The position numbers and the translations under genes are program-made. The notes beneath the pieces were generated by a model that saw nothing but the letters and a program-made list of their open reading frames with translations, did not search any database and was not told where the DNA came from. Shown one piece after another: positions 55,419 through 64,000 of a stretch of 64,000 bases of DNA (position 1 is its first letter; every line of letters starts with the position of its first letter). Origin of the DNA: Psychrobacter sp. UBA3483 (lineage in GTDB: Bacteria; Pseudomonadota; Gammaproteobacteria; Pseudomonadales; Moraxellaceae); contig NZ_DFQS01000059.1 of NCBI RefSeq assembly GCF_002377905.1, forward strand, positions 1 through 64,000, written 5' to 3'.

Positions 55419-57608
55419 TTATAATTGATAAAGCCTAATAATATTGGGGAAGCCAAGTAGCGAGCGCAACTCGCGGATGCCTTGCGCCAAATGATTACGG
55501 CTACGCACGACGATATGAATAATCGTATCGCTACTACGCACGTCGACCTTTTCGACCCCGATATTTAATTGACGTAAATGATAAATCACTTCACTGATTT
55601 GCTCGTCGCTTAGGGCAATAGATAGCTTTAAGTAAGCAGGGAAGCGGATTTTGCTGTTATGTTCCCCGGATGAGTCGCCTTGCTTGATGGCTTTATCATT
55701 ACGCCAGCGCAGTTGGATAACTTGATAAGGGTTGTCTTTACGGATATCGTCCAATGAAAAGCATTTATGGCGATGGACAACCAAACCATGACGCGATAAA
55801 TGGCCGACGATAGGGTCGCCATAAATCGGATGACAACAATTGGCAAAATCAAGCTCAACGCCTGAAGCGTTAACAATCAATTGTTGCGGCTGGGTCATAT
55901 CATCAACGCTTTCTTGCGATTGCATATCACTGACTTCATCACTAAACAAACGCGTCACCACCAGTTGCGGCAACAGTGTGCCCGAGCTAATTTGCTCAAA
56001 CAGCGCATTTTTTTCTGTCAGACCGCGCCATTCAGTCAAGTTTTTCCAATCACTTTCGCTCAAATCATCGAGGCTTTTCTGATAAGTTTTTAGCGCACGG
56101 TCTAAAGCTTGCATGCCATGATGTTGTTTATCTGCAGGTGATAAATCTTTAAACCAGCGTAAAATCTCTACGCGGGCTTTATTGGTCACAACAAAGCCGA
56201 GCCATTCCGCTTTTGGTTCAGAATGGCTGCTGACTTCAATCTCGACCAACTGCCCGTTTTTCAGCACCGTACCGAGTTTTGCATGTTTGTTATCGATATT
56301 GGCACCGACCGCGACATTGCCAACCATAGGGCCGACGGCGTAAGCAAAGTCTAGCGCTGTGGCACCTTGTGGCAGCTCATAAGCGCGGCCTTGCGGACTG
56401 TAGCAGATGATTTTACTTGAGTGTAGATAATCCATCAGCTCATTAATAGTAGAAACGGCCGCGGAAAAATCAGGGCTGTCGGCATCTAAAGTGTCTTCGT
56501 CAACCAAGTCTTTCATATTACGCAGTGATGCTTGAATAACCGACTGGCTAACATCGGAGGCGTGTTCGGCACCAATAACCCCAAGCCTTGCCGCGTTTTG
56601 CATTTGCTTGGTTAAGATGGTGACTTTCACAAAGTCATTATCGCGCTCATAAATCAGGGTCAACGACTGATTGCCACCGGGCAGCGGACGACGAATGTTA
56701 TCAGCGATATGACTGTCATCAATCTGGTATTTTTTAATCAGATAATAAGCAAGCTTGTCACAAGCTTCGATGTTATCAAGCACAATCTCAAACGCATAGT
56801 GGCGCAGTAGTGCATTGATTTCACCGCGATTACGGAAGAATTGGCGGAAGATAACGACACGATTGTCCAAGACTTTGACCATGCCATTAAGATCAAGATT
56901 GTTTAGCACAATGCTCAAGTAGCGATGAATGGCTTCTCTTTGAAAATTACGCCCAAGTCCGTGTTGCAGCAGCTTATCAGACAGCTTGTTATACATATCA
57001 GAATCAAGATTGCGATAACAAAGCACTTCAATATAATCAGCAATGTCATTGAGACCCATCAAGCGCGCAAAGGGTACATAAAAATCTAACGTTTCTTGTG
57101 CAGTAGTTCGCTGTTTTTCGGGACGTACTGCATCTAGCGTCGACATATTATGCAAACGGTCAGCCAGTTTGATAATCAAGACGCGCGGATCAGCGAGGGT
57201 AGCGGTCAAGATTTTATGAAAGGTGGCGGCTTTGTTTTCTTGCTTATTATGGGTTGAAGATTTTAATTTGGTGACGCCATCGACCAGTCTTGCCACTATT
57301 TTACCGTAACGCTGCTCAATATCCTCAGCGCTAACCTCGGTATCTTCTACCGTATCATGAAGGATTGCCGCAATAATCGTATCGCGATCCAAGCGAAAGC
57401 CTGCCAATATTTCGGCGACGGCAATCGGGTGAGTGATATAAGGCTCCCCTGATTTACGCTTATCTTTGATATGTGCCAAATCACCGAACTCACAGGCATC
57501 AATAATATCACTACGTTCAGCCGCAGTGAGATAACCTACTGAGCGCAGCAGATTATATTGAGCATCATCAACTAAAGGATGACTGAGTTTGGGCAAGGTT
57601 TGAGTCAT
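55419..57608 (-). CDS. spoT: (p)ppGpp hydrolase SpoT with degenerate synthetase domain
   Basis: Stringent-response enzyme. 729 residues. The HD hydrolase domain is intact: H60 in YITHP, H84-D85 in ILHDTVEDT, and D150 in LADRLHNMS. The synthetase region (about 240-350) has lost its key residues. The usual YAFRVIV reads YAFEIVLD, KDYI...NGYQSLHT reads ADNIRRPLPGGNQSLTL, and EVQIRT reads KVTILT, removing the catalytic Glu. TGS (YSPQGRAYELPQGATALDFAYAVG), helical, zinc-finger-like (CCHPIYGDPIVGHL) and C-terminal ACT domains are present. It is probably hydrolase-only, as reported for Acinetobacter SpoT. rpoZ and gmk lie upstream. Confidence 0.95.
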   Translation of the reverse strand: MTQTLPKLSHPLVDDAQYNLLRSVGYLTAAERSDIIDACEFGDLAHIKDKRKSGEPYITHPIAVAEILAGFRLDRDTIIAAILHDTVEDTEVSAEDIEQRYGKIVARLVDGVTKLKSSTHNKQENKAATFHKILTATLADPRVLIIKLADRLHNMSTLDAVRPEKQRTTAQETLDFYVPFARLMGLNDIADYIEVLCYRNLDSDMYNKLSDKLLQHGLGRNFQREAIHRYLSIVLNNLDLNGMVKVLDNRVVIFRQFFRNRGEINALLRHYAFEIVLDNIEACDKLAYYLIKKYQIDDSHIADNIRRPLPGGNQSLTLIYERDNDFVKVTILTKQMQNAARLGVIGAEHASDVSQSVIQASLRNMKDLVDEDTLDADSPDFSAAVSTINELMDYLHSSKIICYSPQGRAYELPQGATALDFAYAVGPMVGNVAVGANIDNKHAKLGTVLKNGQLVEIEVSSHSEPKAEWLGFVVTNKARVEILRWFKDLSPADKQHHGMQALDRALKTYQKSLDDLSESDWKNLTEWRGLTEKNALFEQISSGTLLPQLVVTRLFSDEVSDMQSQESVDDMTQPQQLIVNASGVELDFANCCHPIYGDPIVGHLSRHGLVVHRHKCFSLDDIRKDNPYQVIQLRWRNDKAIKQGDSSGEHNSKIRFPAYLKLSIALSDEQISEVIYHLRQLNIGVEKVDVRSSDTIIHIVVRSRNHLAQGIRELRSLLGFPNIIRLYQL

Positions 57609-58101
57609 AAGGTGGTAATCCTATTTTCCAATACCTATTTATCAGTTCAGGACGGTTCGTCGGCTACGGACTTTTAATGGGTTCAGGACTGTTGGGTAAA
57701 TGATATGGACGAATAAGCTGCATTTATGCAAAAGATTAAGATATTAGGTTAAAAGCGGCTCAGTTAAAAGCAACTAAGCCAAAAAATACTAGGTTAAAAC
57801 ATACTAACTTAAAACGCACAAAGCGAAAAGAGGGGCAGGCCACCCTCTAATTAATCGTAAATCGTTCTCAATGTCAACTCTTATGCGCGTAAGTCTGGCA
57901 TAAATTAAAAAATTCCACCTAAGTGGTATGATTTTCGCTATAAGTGGTCGCAATAATTGGCAAGCGTTTGGTGTTATCAGTCGTTTCATAACCAAAAAAC
58001 CACAGCCGATGCTGTGGTTCTTATATTTTAGTAATGTCGGCACGGAATAAAGTGGTCGTGCTCATTACTAAAAGCGATGATTTTTTAAAAACGGCAATTT
58101 A
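57609..58101. other. spoT-rpoZ gap
   Basis: 493 bases. It holds the rpoZ terminator (57993-58022) and, at about 57738-57822, an imperfect tandem series of units such as AGGTTAAAAGC, CAGTTAAAAGC, TAGGTTAAAACA and TAACTTAAAACG. A 79-codon reverse frame at 57804-58043 crosses the terminator and is not credible. Because of the terminator, spoT needs its own promoter here. Confidence 0.5.
57993..58022 (-). terminator. Intrinsic terminator after rpoZ
   Basis: Reverse strand: AACCACAGC-ATCG-GCTGTGGTT followed by TTTTGG. Confidence 0.82.
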
Positions 58102-58362
58102 TTAGAAGCTATGATCGCCTGACAAAGCCAAATCTAATGAGTTGGTTGCAAAGTTATGGTCTGGCTGATTTAAAATGTCACGGGTGATTTTGCCAGCAGC
58201 AATTTCACGTAATGCCAATACCGTGGGCTTGTCGTTATCAACATCAACCAAAGGCTCAGCAATACCTTTGGCTAATTGACGGGCGCGCTTACTGGCGACC
58301 AAAATCAACTCAAAGCGATTATCAACATTATCCAAACAATCTTCAATCGTCACTCGTGCCAT
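58102..58362 (-). CDS. rpoZ: RNA polymerase omega subunit
   Basis: 86 residues (E. coli 91). [30 protein letters not shown] is the family N-terminus, with [15 protein letters not shown] continuation ([16 protein letters not shown]). A GAGGTAG ribosome site precedes the ATG. It follows gmk on the reverse strand, as in E. coli and Acinetobacter. Confidence 0.97.
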   Translation of the reverse strand: MARVTIEDCLDNVDNRFELILVASKRARQLAKGIAEPLVDVDNDKPTVLALREIAAGKITRDILNQPDHNFATNSLDLALSGDHSF

Positions 58363-58563
58363 AAATAGCTACCTCGGTTGTTTTTATCAGTCACGGCGCT
58401 TGTCCGTTACTCAATAAAAATAATATCAAAAATATAAAAGCGTATAGCTAGACATTATAGCATTTTTTGCCGAAGCGCGTAGTTGCTTTTTATATCTGCT
58501 GTTACTTATCTTAAAAGCGACATTTTCAACCGCTAAGCTTTCTTTCTCCTAGGTTTTCTTTGC

Positions 58564-59190
58564 TTACTCGTCAACTTGGCTATTTAGCAAATTGGCAATA
58601 GTGCGGTGATAGCGCTGCTGTTGGCGTTTAAGGGTTTGTCTGTCGGCGACGATAATGGCTTTTAGTTCGGTTAACGCCACTTCAAAATTGTCATTAATCA
58701 CCACAAAATCAAAGTGCACATATTGCGCCATTTCCGTGACCGCGCCTGCTAAACGTTGCTCGATGACTTCCATGGTGTCCTGTGCACGCGTCGACAAGCG
58801 CTGACGTAATGTCGCTAAACTTGGCGGCAAAATAAAAATCATCGTCGCATCGGTAAATATTTTTTTGACTTGTAGCGCCCCTTGCCAATCAATCTCCAAG
58901 ATAACGTCAACACCTGCCTCTAGCTGCGCACGCACGCTTTGCTCTGAGGTGCCATAATAATTGCCAAACACTTCAGCATGCTCTAAAAACTTGCTTTCGC
59001 CGATAGCCGTGACAAATTTATCAACGTCGGTAAAATGGTAGTGCTGACCATCAATCTCACCGGGACGCGGCGCGCGCGTGGTGTGCGATACGCTAACGGT
59101 CAAGTCGTTGGTGGTGGCCAATAACTGCTTGACCAGTGAGGTTTTGCCCGTGCCCGAGGCGGCGGTAATAATAAATAATGAACCTGTCAT
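58564..59190 (-). CDS. gmk: Guanylate kinase
   Basis: Phosphorylates GMP to GDP. 208 residues from the ATG at 59190 (AGGAAA site), equal to E. coli Gmk (207). The frame is open to 59358 but those 56 residues are not part of the family. P-loop [11 protein letters not shown] (residues 9-19), [19 protein letters not shown] (GMP binding), [11 protein letters not shown] and [14 protein letters not shown]. The upstream leader contains a terminator-like hairpin (59310-59333). Confidence 0.97.
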   Translation of the reverse strand: MTGSLFIITAASGTGKTSLVKQLLATTNDLTVSVSHTTRAPRPGEIDGQHYHFTDVDKFVTAIGESKFLEHAEVFGNYYGTSEQSVRAQLEAGVDVILEIDWQGALQVKKIFTDATMIFILPPSLATLRQRLSTRAQDTMEVIEQRLAGAVTEMAQYVHFDFVVINDNFEVALTELKAIIVADRQTLKRQQQRYHRTIANLLNSQVDE

Positions 59191-59613
59191 ACGGTTTTTC
59201 CTAATGAAGTGCATTCTAATGAAGGATTTATTAACAAAATATGAGCTAGAAAAATATGTGCTGCAAAAAAGCAGAAATCGTTTTAATAAAGCATTAAAAC
59301 TGGTAAAAACAAAAAACGCCATCAAGTATGGCGCTATAGAGTTGTATTGATTTCTCATCGATACGTTATTATAAACTGCTTCACGTGCTTTTATTTTAAT
59401 TAGCGCAAGCTTTTTAGTATTTAGTCTTATGTCTTGTCTGTTTTTTTGTCAAAAATCGCTGTTTCAACGGACGGTTCATTTGAAACAGGGCTATTTTCAA
59501 AGGCAATAAAAGCAAATTATGCTAAAGTAGAGCATTGATTTTATCTCAAGTTTTGAGGTTAAGCAGTTTGACGTTGAGCTGTAACCATAAATTATCTAAT
59601 GATAGGCCCTCTT
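59191..59613. other. Divergent promoter region gmk / ispH
   Basis: 423 bases with no confident gene. It contains the reverse-strand terminator-like hairpin at 59310-59333 and AT-rich sequence further right, where the ispH and gmk promoters probably lie. Confidence 0.5.
59310..59333 (-). terminator. Terminator-like hairpin in the gmk leader
   Basis: Reverse strand: CGCCAT-ACTTG-ATGGCG followed by TTTTTTGTTTTT. It lies about 120 bases before the gmk ATG and reads in the gmk direction, with no gene upstream on that strand within the window before the divergent ispH. A possible attenuator. Confidence 0.5.
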
Positions 59614-60570
59614 ATGCAAATTTATCTTGCCAATCCACGTGGATTTTGTGCTGGTGTGGATCGCGCGATTGCGATAGTGAACGAAGCGTTGACACGTTTT
59701 GAGCCACCCATTTATGTGCGCCATGAAGTCGTGCATAACAAGTTTGTGGTCTCAGATTTGGCCAATCGTGGCGCGGTTTTTGTCGAAGAGCTGCACGAAG
59801 TACCAGATGGCTCGATTGTGATTTTCTCGGCGCATGGTGTGTCAAAGGCGGTCGAAGATGAAGCAGAGCGCCGTGATTTGACCGTATTTGACGCCACTTG
59901 TCCATTGGTTACCAAAGTACATATCGAGGTGGCACGATTTGCCCAAGACGGTATGGATGCGGTATTAATTGGTCATGCAGGGCATCCTGAAGTTGAAGGT
60001 ACGATGGGGCGCTTTAATCGTCGCCATGGCGGACAGATTCATCTGGTCGAGAATGAAAGCGATGTTGAGGCTTTGAATGTGCAAAACGCTGAGCATTTGG
60101 CCTTTGTAACCCAAACGACTCTTTCGATGGACGATACCGCGCGCGTTATTGATGCGCTGCGTGAAAAATTCCCCAGTATTCAAGGCCCACGCAAAGACGA
60201 TATTTGCTATGCCACCCAAAACCGCCAAGATGCGGTCAAAGATTTAGCCGGTCGTTGTGAAGTGGTGTTGGTGGTTGGTTCGCCAAACTCGTCAAACTCT
60301 AATCGCTTGCGTGAGTTGGCTGAGCGTATGGATTGCCGTGCCTATCTGATTGATAACGCTACTGAGATGGATAGAAACTGGTTTGATGGCATTCAAAGTG
60401 TTGGCGTTACTGCTGGCGCATCTGCACCTGAGATATTAATCCAAGAAGTGCTACAACAATTGCAAGATTGGGGCGGAGATTTACCAAGCGAGCTGTCAGG
60501 TATCGAAGAAAACGTGACCTTTAGCTTGCCGAAAGCCTTGCGGATTCCGGTCACGCAAGTAGGTAAATAG
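59614..60570 (+). CDS. ispH: 4-hydroxy-3-methylbut-2-enyl diphosphate reductase IspH
   Basis: Last step of the MEP isoprenoid pathway; [4Fe-4S] enzyme. 318 residues from the ATG at 59614, which matches the family start [18 protein letters not shown]; an in-frame ATG at 59599 would add five residues. Cluster ligands are C12, C96 ([11 protein letters not shown]) and C198 ([11 protein letters not shown]), essentially the E. coli spacing (12, 96, 197). [19 protein letters not shown] and [12 protein letters not shown] are also present. A small membrane protein gene starts one base after the stop. Confidence 0.97.
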   Translation: MQIYLANPRGFCAGVDRAIAIVNEALTRFEPPIYVRHEVVHNKFVVSDLANRGAVFVEELHEVPDGSIVIFSAHGVSKAVEDEAERRDLTVFDATCPLVTKVHIEVARFAQDGMDAVLIGHAGHPEVEGTMGRFNRRHGGQIHLVENESDVEALNVQNAEHLAFVTQTTLSMDDTARVIDALREKFPSIQGPRKDDICYATQNRQDAVKDLAGRCEVVLVVGSPNSSNSNRLRELAERMDCRAYLIDNATEMDRNWFDGIQSVGVTAGASAPEILIQEVLQQLQDWGGDLPSELSGIEENVTFSLPKALRIPVTQVGK

Positions 60571-60571
60571 C

Positions 60572-60817
60572 ATGAATAAGCAGAAAAAAGGCTTTGTGTT
60601 AGCAGAAGCGACGCTTGCTGAGATTAATAAACAATTAAAAATTAATCTGTTTACCATTGTTGTGCTGATTGTCATGCTAGTGCTGAACACTGCGCAATTT
60701 ATGAAAGATTATAGTGTCTTATATGGCGCGCTTATCGCTGTCATGGCGTTTTTTCTATTTATAATGGCCAAAAGTCGCACCATGCTCATGATGAGAAAAC
60801 AACAGCTTACCAAGTAA
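60572..60817 (+). CDS. Small two-helix membrane protein downstream of ispH
   Basis: 81 residues; the ATG lies one base after the ispH stop, so it is translationally coupled. A Lys-rich N-terminus is followed by two hydrophobic segments (about 24-43, LFTIVVLIVMLVLNT, and 50-66, LYGALIAVMAFFLFIMA) and a basic end (RKQQLTK). No family recognised. The tight coupling suggests it is real and coexpressed with ispH. Confidence 0.65.
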   Translation: MNKQKKGFVLAEATLAEINKQLKINLFTIVVLIVMLVLNTAQFMKDYSVLYGALIAVMAFFLFIMAKSRTMLMMRKQQLTK

Positions 60818-60919
60818 ATGTTGAAGATAAATTAAATATAACCGTTATGATAAAGCGACCGACTTTTTAAAGGGGTCGAGAATACAGCATTAATAAAGAA
60901 GATTAGATTAAGGATGTTC

Positions 60920-61735
60920 ATGCCAGCTTATTATCAGTTTATCAAACGCGAGCAGCTAGAAGGTGGCGTTAGCGTTGCCCATTATCAGCCAACCAAACAT
61001 GCACAAGGCGCTTGGAATGAGCACGAGCAGCATATGGCACCAGCGACTGGACTGCTTACCGCTGAGCTTGAAAGTTATGCGCCGCAAGCAAACATGCGTA
61101 TTGCTCGTATCAGTCTGGATATTCTAGGCTTGATACCGCTTGATGAGTTTACCGTTACCACGCGTTGCATCCGTCCGGGTAGAACGATTGAGCTAATCGA
61201 AGCGGTCATGAGCAGTCGTGGCCGTGATGCCATTATCGCGCGTGCTTGGCGACTGCTGACCCAAGATACCAGCGAGATTGCCGGACTTGAAGACCAAAAA
61301 GCGCTGCATCAGCCTGAGGATTTGCCTGTTTGGGATGGTATGAAAGGCTGGCCGGGCGGTTTTATCGAAAGCGTTCGCTTGGTTGCCGAGCCCGACCGCC
61401 GTGCTGGTCGTGGTATGGTATGGATTACCAATGATGTCGAGATGGTAGAAGGCGAAACGACTGACGATTTGGTACATCTAATGGGGATGGTCGATACCGC
61501 CAATGGCGTCGTGCCACGCTTGGGGCTCGGCTTATCAGCATTGCAATGGATGTTCCCCAATACGGATTTGCAAATCCATATGCATCGCGCGCCAAAAGGG
61601 CGCTGGCTTGGCATCGAAGCGGTGCAACAATACGGCGATGACGGTATTGGGCTGACCAGCGCTGTGCTGCATGATGTGCACGGGCCGTTTGGTCGTAGTG
61701 AGCAAATCTTGACTATCCGCCCTATGCCGCGTTAA
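60920..61735 (+). CDS. Thioesterase family protein (TesB-like double hotdog)
   Basis: 271 residues from the ATG at 60920 (AAGGA five bases before). The pattern MPAYYQFI...GAWNEHEQHMAPATGLLTAELE...ARISLDILGLIPLDEF...RPGRTIELIEAVMSSRGR, then W-x-GGFIESVR, and the C-terminal LGLSALQWMFPNTDLQIHMHRAPKGRWLGIEAVQQYGDDGIGLTSAVLHDVHGPFGRSEQIL, is that of bacterial acyl-CoA thioesterase-like proteins with two hotdog folds. The closing GxxxTxxxLxDxxGxxGRxxQ element is characteristic. It probably hydrolyses acyl-CoA esters; the substrate is unknown. Confidence 0.85.
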   Translation: MPAYYQFIKREQLEGGVSVAHYQPTKHAQGAWNEHEQHMAPATGLLTAELESYAPQANMRIARISLDILGLIPLDEFTVTTRCIRPGRTIELIEAVMSSRGRDAIIARAWRLLTQDTSEIAGLEDQKALHQPEDLPVWDGMKGWPGGFIESVRLVAEPDRRAGRGMVWITNDVEMVEGETTDDLVHLMGMVDTANGVVPRLGLGLSALQWMFPNTDLQIHMHRAPKGRWLGIEAVQQYGDDGIGLTSAVLHDVHGPFGRSEQILTIRPMPR

Positions 61736-62019
61736 GGCGCGATAGCTTTATGTATTGGATAGTCACAAAAGTAGACTGAACAGGATTGCTTCAGCAAATT
61801 ATCGTCCTAAGTTAGCATTTAGTTGATAAGAAAATGGTTAATGGTTATATAAAATAAATCAAAAGTATGTGATTAATTTATTATACAAATAATTGAAAAT
61901 CGGTTGTAATGGAATACCACAACGAGGCAAGGTGATTCAAAACTGCTATGATGGGTTTTGATAGTGAAGGTTACCTCTCATTTTATCTTGGTAAGAACGA
62001 TAACTAAAGGAATATGGCT

Positions 62020-63549
62020 ATGAACGACATGAACGATAAAAAATGCCCTTACGATATGACGCCGCTGACCATGAGCAATGGCGCTCCGGTAGTAGATAAT
62101 GAAAATAGCAAAACTGCTGGCAAACGTGGCCCTCTACTTGCAGAGGACTTATGGCTTAACGAAAAGCTCGCTGATTTAAACCGTGAGATTATCCCTGAGC
62201 GCCGTATGCACGCCAAAGGTTCGGGCGCGTTTGGTACCTTCACTGTCACCAATGATATTACCAAATATACGCGTGCTGATATCTTTAGCGAAGTGGGCAA
62301 GCAAACGGAGATGTTTGCGCGCTTTAGTACGGTGGCAGGTGAGCGCGGTGCCGCTGATGCTGAGCGTGATATTCGCGGTTTTGCCCTAAAATTCTATACC
62401 GAGCAAGGTATTTGGGATTTGGTAGGTAATAATACGCCGGTATTTTTTGTTCGTGATCCGCGTAAATTCCCAGATTTGAACAAAGCGGTCAAGCGTGACC
62501 CGCGTACCAATATGCGTTCGGCGACCAATAACTGGGACTTTTGGACGTTATTGCCAGAATCTTTGCACCAAGTCACCATTACCATGAGTGACCGCGGTAT
62601 CCCTGCCTCTTATAGACATATGCATGGCTTTGGCTCGCATACTTATAGTTTTATCAATAGCGATAATGAGCGTTTTTGGGTCAAATTCCACTTTGTCACC
62701 CAGCAAGGTATCAAAAACCTAACCGATGCCGAAGCAGCCGAAATCATCGCCTCGAATCGTGAAAGCCATCAAGAAGACTTGCTCAATGCCATCGATAGTG
62801 GCGATTTTCCGAAGTGGAAAATGTACGTGCAAATCATGCCAGAAACCGATGCCGATAAAGTACCTTACCATCCGTTTGACTTAACCAAAGTATGGCCAAA
62901 AGGGGATTATCCGCTGATTGAAGTTGGCGAGATTGAGCTTAACAAAAACTCAGACAATTATTTCTTAGACGTCGAGCAAGCGGCTTTTGCACCAAACAAT
63001 CTGGTGCCTGGAATCAGTGCTTCGCCAGATCGTATGCTTCAAGCGCGTCTATTTAGTTACGCCGATGCCCAGCGTTATCGTGTTGGCGTCAACCATAAAC
63101 AAATCCCAGTCAATAAACCTCGTTGTCCGGTGACCAGTAACCACCGCGACGGTCAAGTACGTGTCGATGATAACTACGGCGGCAGACCGCACTATACACC
63201 AAACAGCTTTGAGCAATGGCAAGACCAGCCGCAGTATGCTGAGCCAGCTTTAAAGATTGATGGTTACGCGGAGCATTATGATTTCCGTGAAGACGATAGT
63301 GATTATTTTAGCCAGCCTCGCGCGCTGTTTAATCTGATGAACGATGAGCAAAAGCAAGTGTTGTTTGATAATACCGCTCGCGCGATGGGTGATGCGCTCG
63401 ATTTTATTAAATATCGTCATATTCGCAACTGTAACTGGTGTGACCCTGCTTATGGCGCAGGCGTTGCCAAAGCTCTTGGCATGAGCGTTGAAGATGCTAT
63501 GGCAGCTCGTGATAGTGATCCTGCTCGTCATTTACCCAGCTGTTTATAA
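62020..63549 (+). CDS. katA: Monofunctional heme catalase (small-subunit type)
   Basis: Decomposes hydrogen peroxide. 509 residues from the ATG at 62020, which lies eight bases after AAGGA; an ATG at 62014 is only two codons upstream. Catalytic His64 lies in [15 protein letters not shown], the distal Asn in [14 protein letters not shown], and the proximal heme-ligand Tyr347 in [20 protein letters not shown]-type catalase length, with no C-terminal flavodoxin-like domain. The symbol katA is by type; which paralogue it is cannot be told. No oxyR gene lies nearby. A terminator follows. Confidence 0.95.
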   Translation: MNDMNDKKCPYDMTPLTMSNGAPVVDNENSKTAGKRGPLLAEDLWLNEKLADLNREIIPERRMHAKGSGAFGTFTVTNDITKYTRADIFSEVGKQTEMFARFSTVAGERGAADAERDIRGFALKFYTEQGIWDLVGNNTPVFFVRDPRKFPDLNKAVKRDPRTNMRSATNNWDFWTLLPESLHQVTITMSDRGIPASYRHMHGFGSHTYSFINSDNERFWVKFHFVTQQGIKNLTDAEAAEIIASNRESHQEDLLNAIDSGDFPKWKMYVQIMPETDADKVPYHPFDLTKVWPKGDYPLIEVGEIELNKNSDNYFLDVEQAAFAPNNLVPGISASPDRMLQARLFSYADAQRYRVGVNHKQIPVNKPRCPVTSNHRDGQVRVDDNYGGRPHYTPNSFEQWQDQPQYAEPALKIDGYAEHYDFREDDSDYFSQPRALFNLMNDEQKQVLFDNTARAMGDALDFIKYRHIRNCNWCDPAYGAGVAKALGMSVEDAMAARDSDPARHLPSCL

Positions 63550-63596
63550 TGTCTGTAGAAAACTAAAACGATAAAAATTGTCTATATTTATCTAAA

Positions 63597-63630
63597 AACA
63601 CCGCTTTAGGAAACTGGGGCGGTTTTTTTA
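63597..63630 (+). terminator. Intrinsic terminator after katA
   Basis: ACCGC / GCGGT stem with a 14-base loop followed by seven T residues; the stem is short. Confidence 0.65.
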
Positions 63631-63816
63631 TGGTTACTGACTGTTTTTGGCGCATTTTAGCTTGAAATTTTTGCCTGTGCCCCTATCTGATTAAGCAGCC
63701 TAGCAGTATTTATAGCGCCTTCTTAGCAAGCAGATTGGCACAGCTGCTAGTATTTGAAAATTTGTGATTTATGCGTGCTGGCAACAGCATCTTTGGTATC
63801 AATAATAGGAGTTTTT

Positions 63817-64000
63817 ATGAGTGAACAGACCCAAGCGGATAATAAAAACGCTAATGACATCAATGTTAATAAAGACAGCCCTGAATTAAAAAAACACAGT
63901 TTTGAAGCAGAAGTGGCGCAGCTGCTGCATTTGGTGACGCATTCGCTTTATTCTAATGCCGATATTTTTGTGCGTGAATTAGTCTCGAACGCCTCGGACG
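63817..64000 (+). CDS. htpG: Molecular chaperone HtpG (Hsp90), 5' end only
   Basis: Truncated by the window edge after 61 codons. The ATG at 63817 follows AGGAG. After an about 28-residue polar N-terminus (Asn/Asp/Lys-rich, longer than in E. coli) the sequence reads [25 protein letters not shown], then [10 protein letters not shown]. This is the start of the Hsp90 GHKL ATPase domain, with the E-x-x-x-N-x-x-D element that binds Mg-ATP. Identity is secure despite the truncation. Confidence 0.95.
   Translation, partial: MSEQTQADNKNANDINVNKDSPELKKHSFEAEVAQLLHLVTHSLYSNADIFVRELVSNASD

Noticed and set aside
57804..58043. 79-codon reverse frame in the spoT-rpoZ gap
   Set aside because: It runs across the rpoZ terminator hairpin and through repeat-like spacer; no ribosome site.
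59191..59358. N-terminal 56-residue extension of guanylate kinase
   Set aside because: The frame crosses a terminator-like hairpin; the ATG at 59190 has an AGGAAA site and gives normal Gmk length.

Overview
The window is a chromosomal segment of a gammaproteobacterium of the family Moraxellaceae, most probably Psychrobacter. This rests on moderate-to-low GC, the family-typical protein sequences (RtcB, MiaB, FtsH, RecA, LpxC, catalase), and a gene order like that of Acinetobacter/Psychrobacter: murG-murC-ddl-ftsQ-ftsA-ftsZ-lpxC with dciA beyond, rlmE-ftsH-folP, recA-recX, and ispH / gmk-rpoZ-spoT-ridA. No lineage search could be run, so the genus is an inference. I see no insertion sequence, prophage, CRISPR array, tRNA or rRNA. 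It is core genome with a sprinkling of family-restricted genes.

Layout. 0-9.3 kb: RNA ligase rtcB with a small basic protein, tRNA modification (miaB, reverse), a soluble lytic transglycosylase, a secreted RNase T2-like protein that has lost its catalytic residues, malate dehydrogenase and a DUF2789 protein. 9.3-14.5 kb: mostly reverse genes ribF, a lipoprotein, the lipid II flippase murJ and the muropeptide amidase ampD, with one forward GNAT. 14.6-21.5 kb: forward genes, namely a DUF4105 protein with a predicted outer-membrane barrel, a nucleoside-sugar-epimerase-like protein, an unrecognised protein, pyrE, gshB and a DUF2147 protein. 21.6-31 kb: the distal division and cell wall (dcw) cluster. 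31-34 kb: dciA, a secreted NlpC/CHAP-like hydrolase, a DOMON-like protein and yhbY. 34.4-42.4 kb: rlmE, ftsH, folP, sdhE-ygfX, a YidB-type protein and a DASS anion transporter. 42.4-50.5 kb: recX and recA (reverse), a 1.1-kb region with consensus DnaA boxes, trmB, a DUF2628 membrane protein, a KefB/C-type antiporter and an unrecognised protein. 50.6-64 kb: a small membrane protein, a CDF cation exporter, priA, ridA, spoT, rpoZ and gmk (reverse), then ispH, a small membrane protein, a thioesterase, catalase and the 5' end of htpG.

How the genes work together. A strong theme is peptidoglycan: precursor synthesis (MurG, MurC, Ddl), export (MurJ), turnover and recycling (Slt, AmpD, the secreted NlpC-like enzyme) and its deployment at division (FtsQ, FtsA, FtsZ), with LpxC and its protease FtsH setting lipid A supply. 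A second theme is genome maintenance (RecA, RecX, PriA, DciA). A third is RNA and translation (RtcB, MiaB, RlmE, YhbY, TrmB).

Points most worth a second look: the inactivated RNase T2 homologue (about 6.6-7.3 kb); a SpoT with an intact hydrolase but a ruined synthetase domain; an FtsA with a degenerate phosphate-1 loop; tandem DnaA boxes beside an AT-rich stretch between recA and trmB; perfect palindromes upstream of mdh and ftsH; nested inverted repeats in the ddl-ftsQ gap; and long disordered N-terminal extensions on housekeeping enzymes, largest in RecX.
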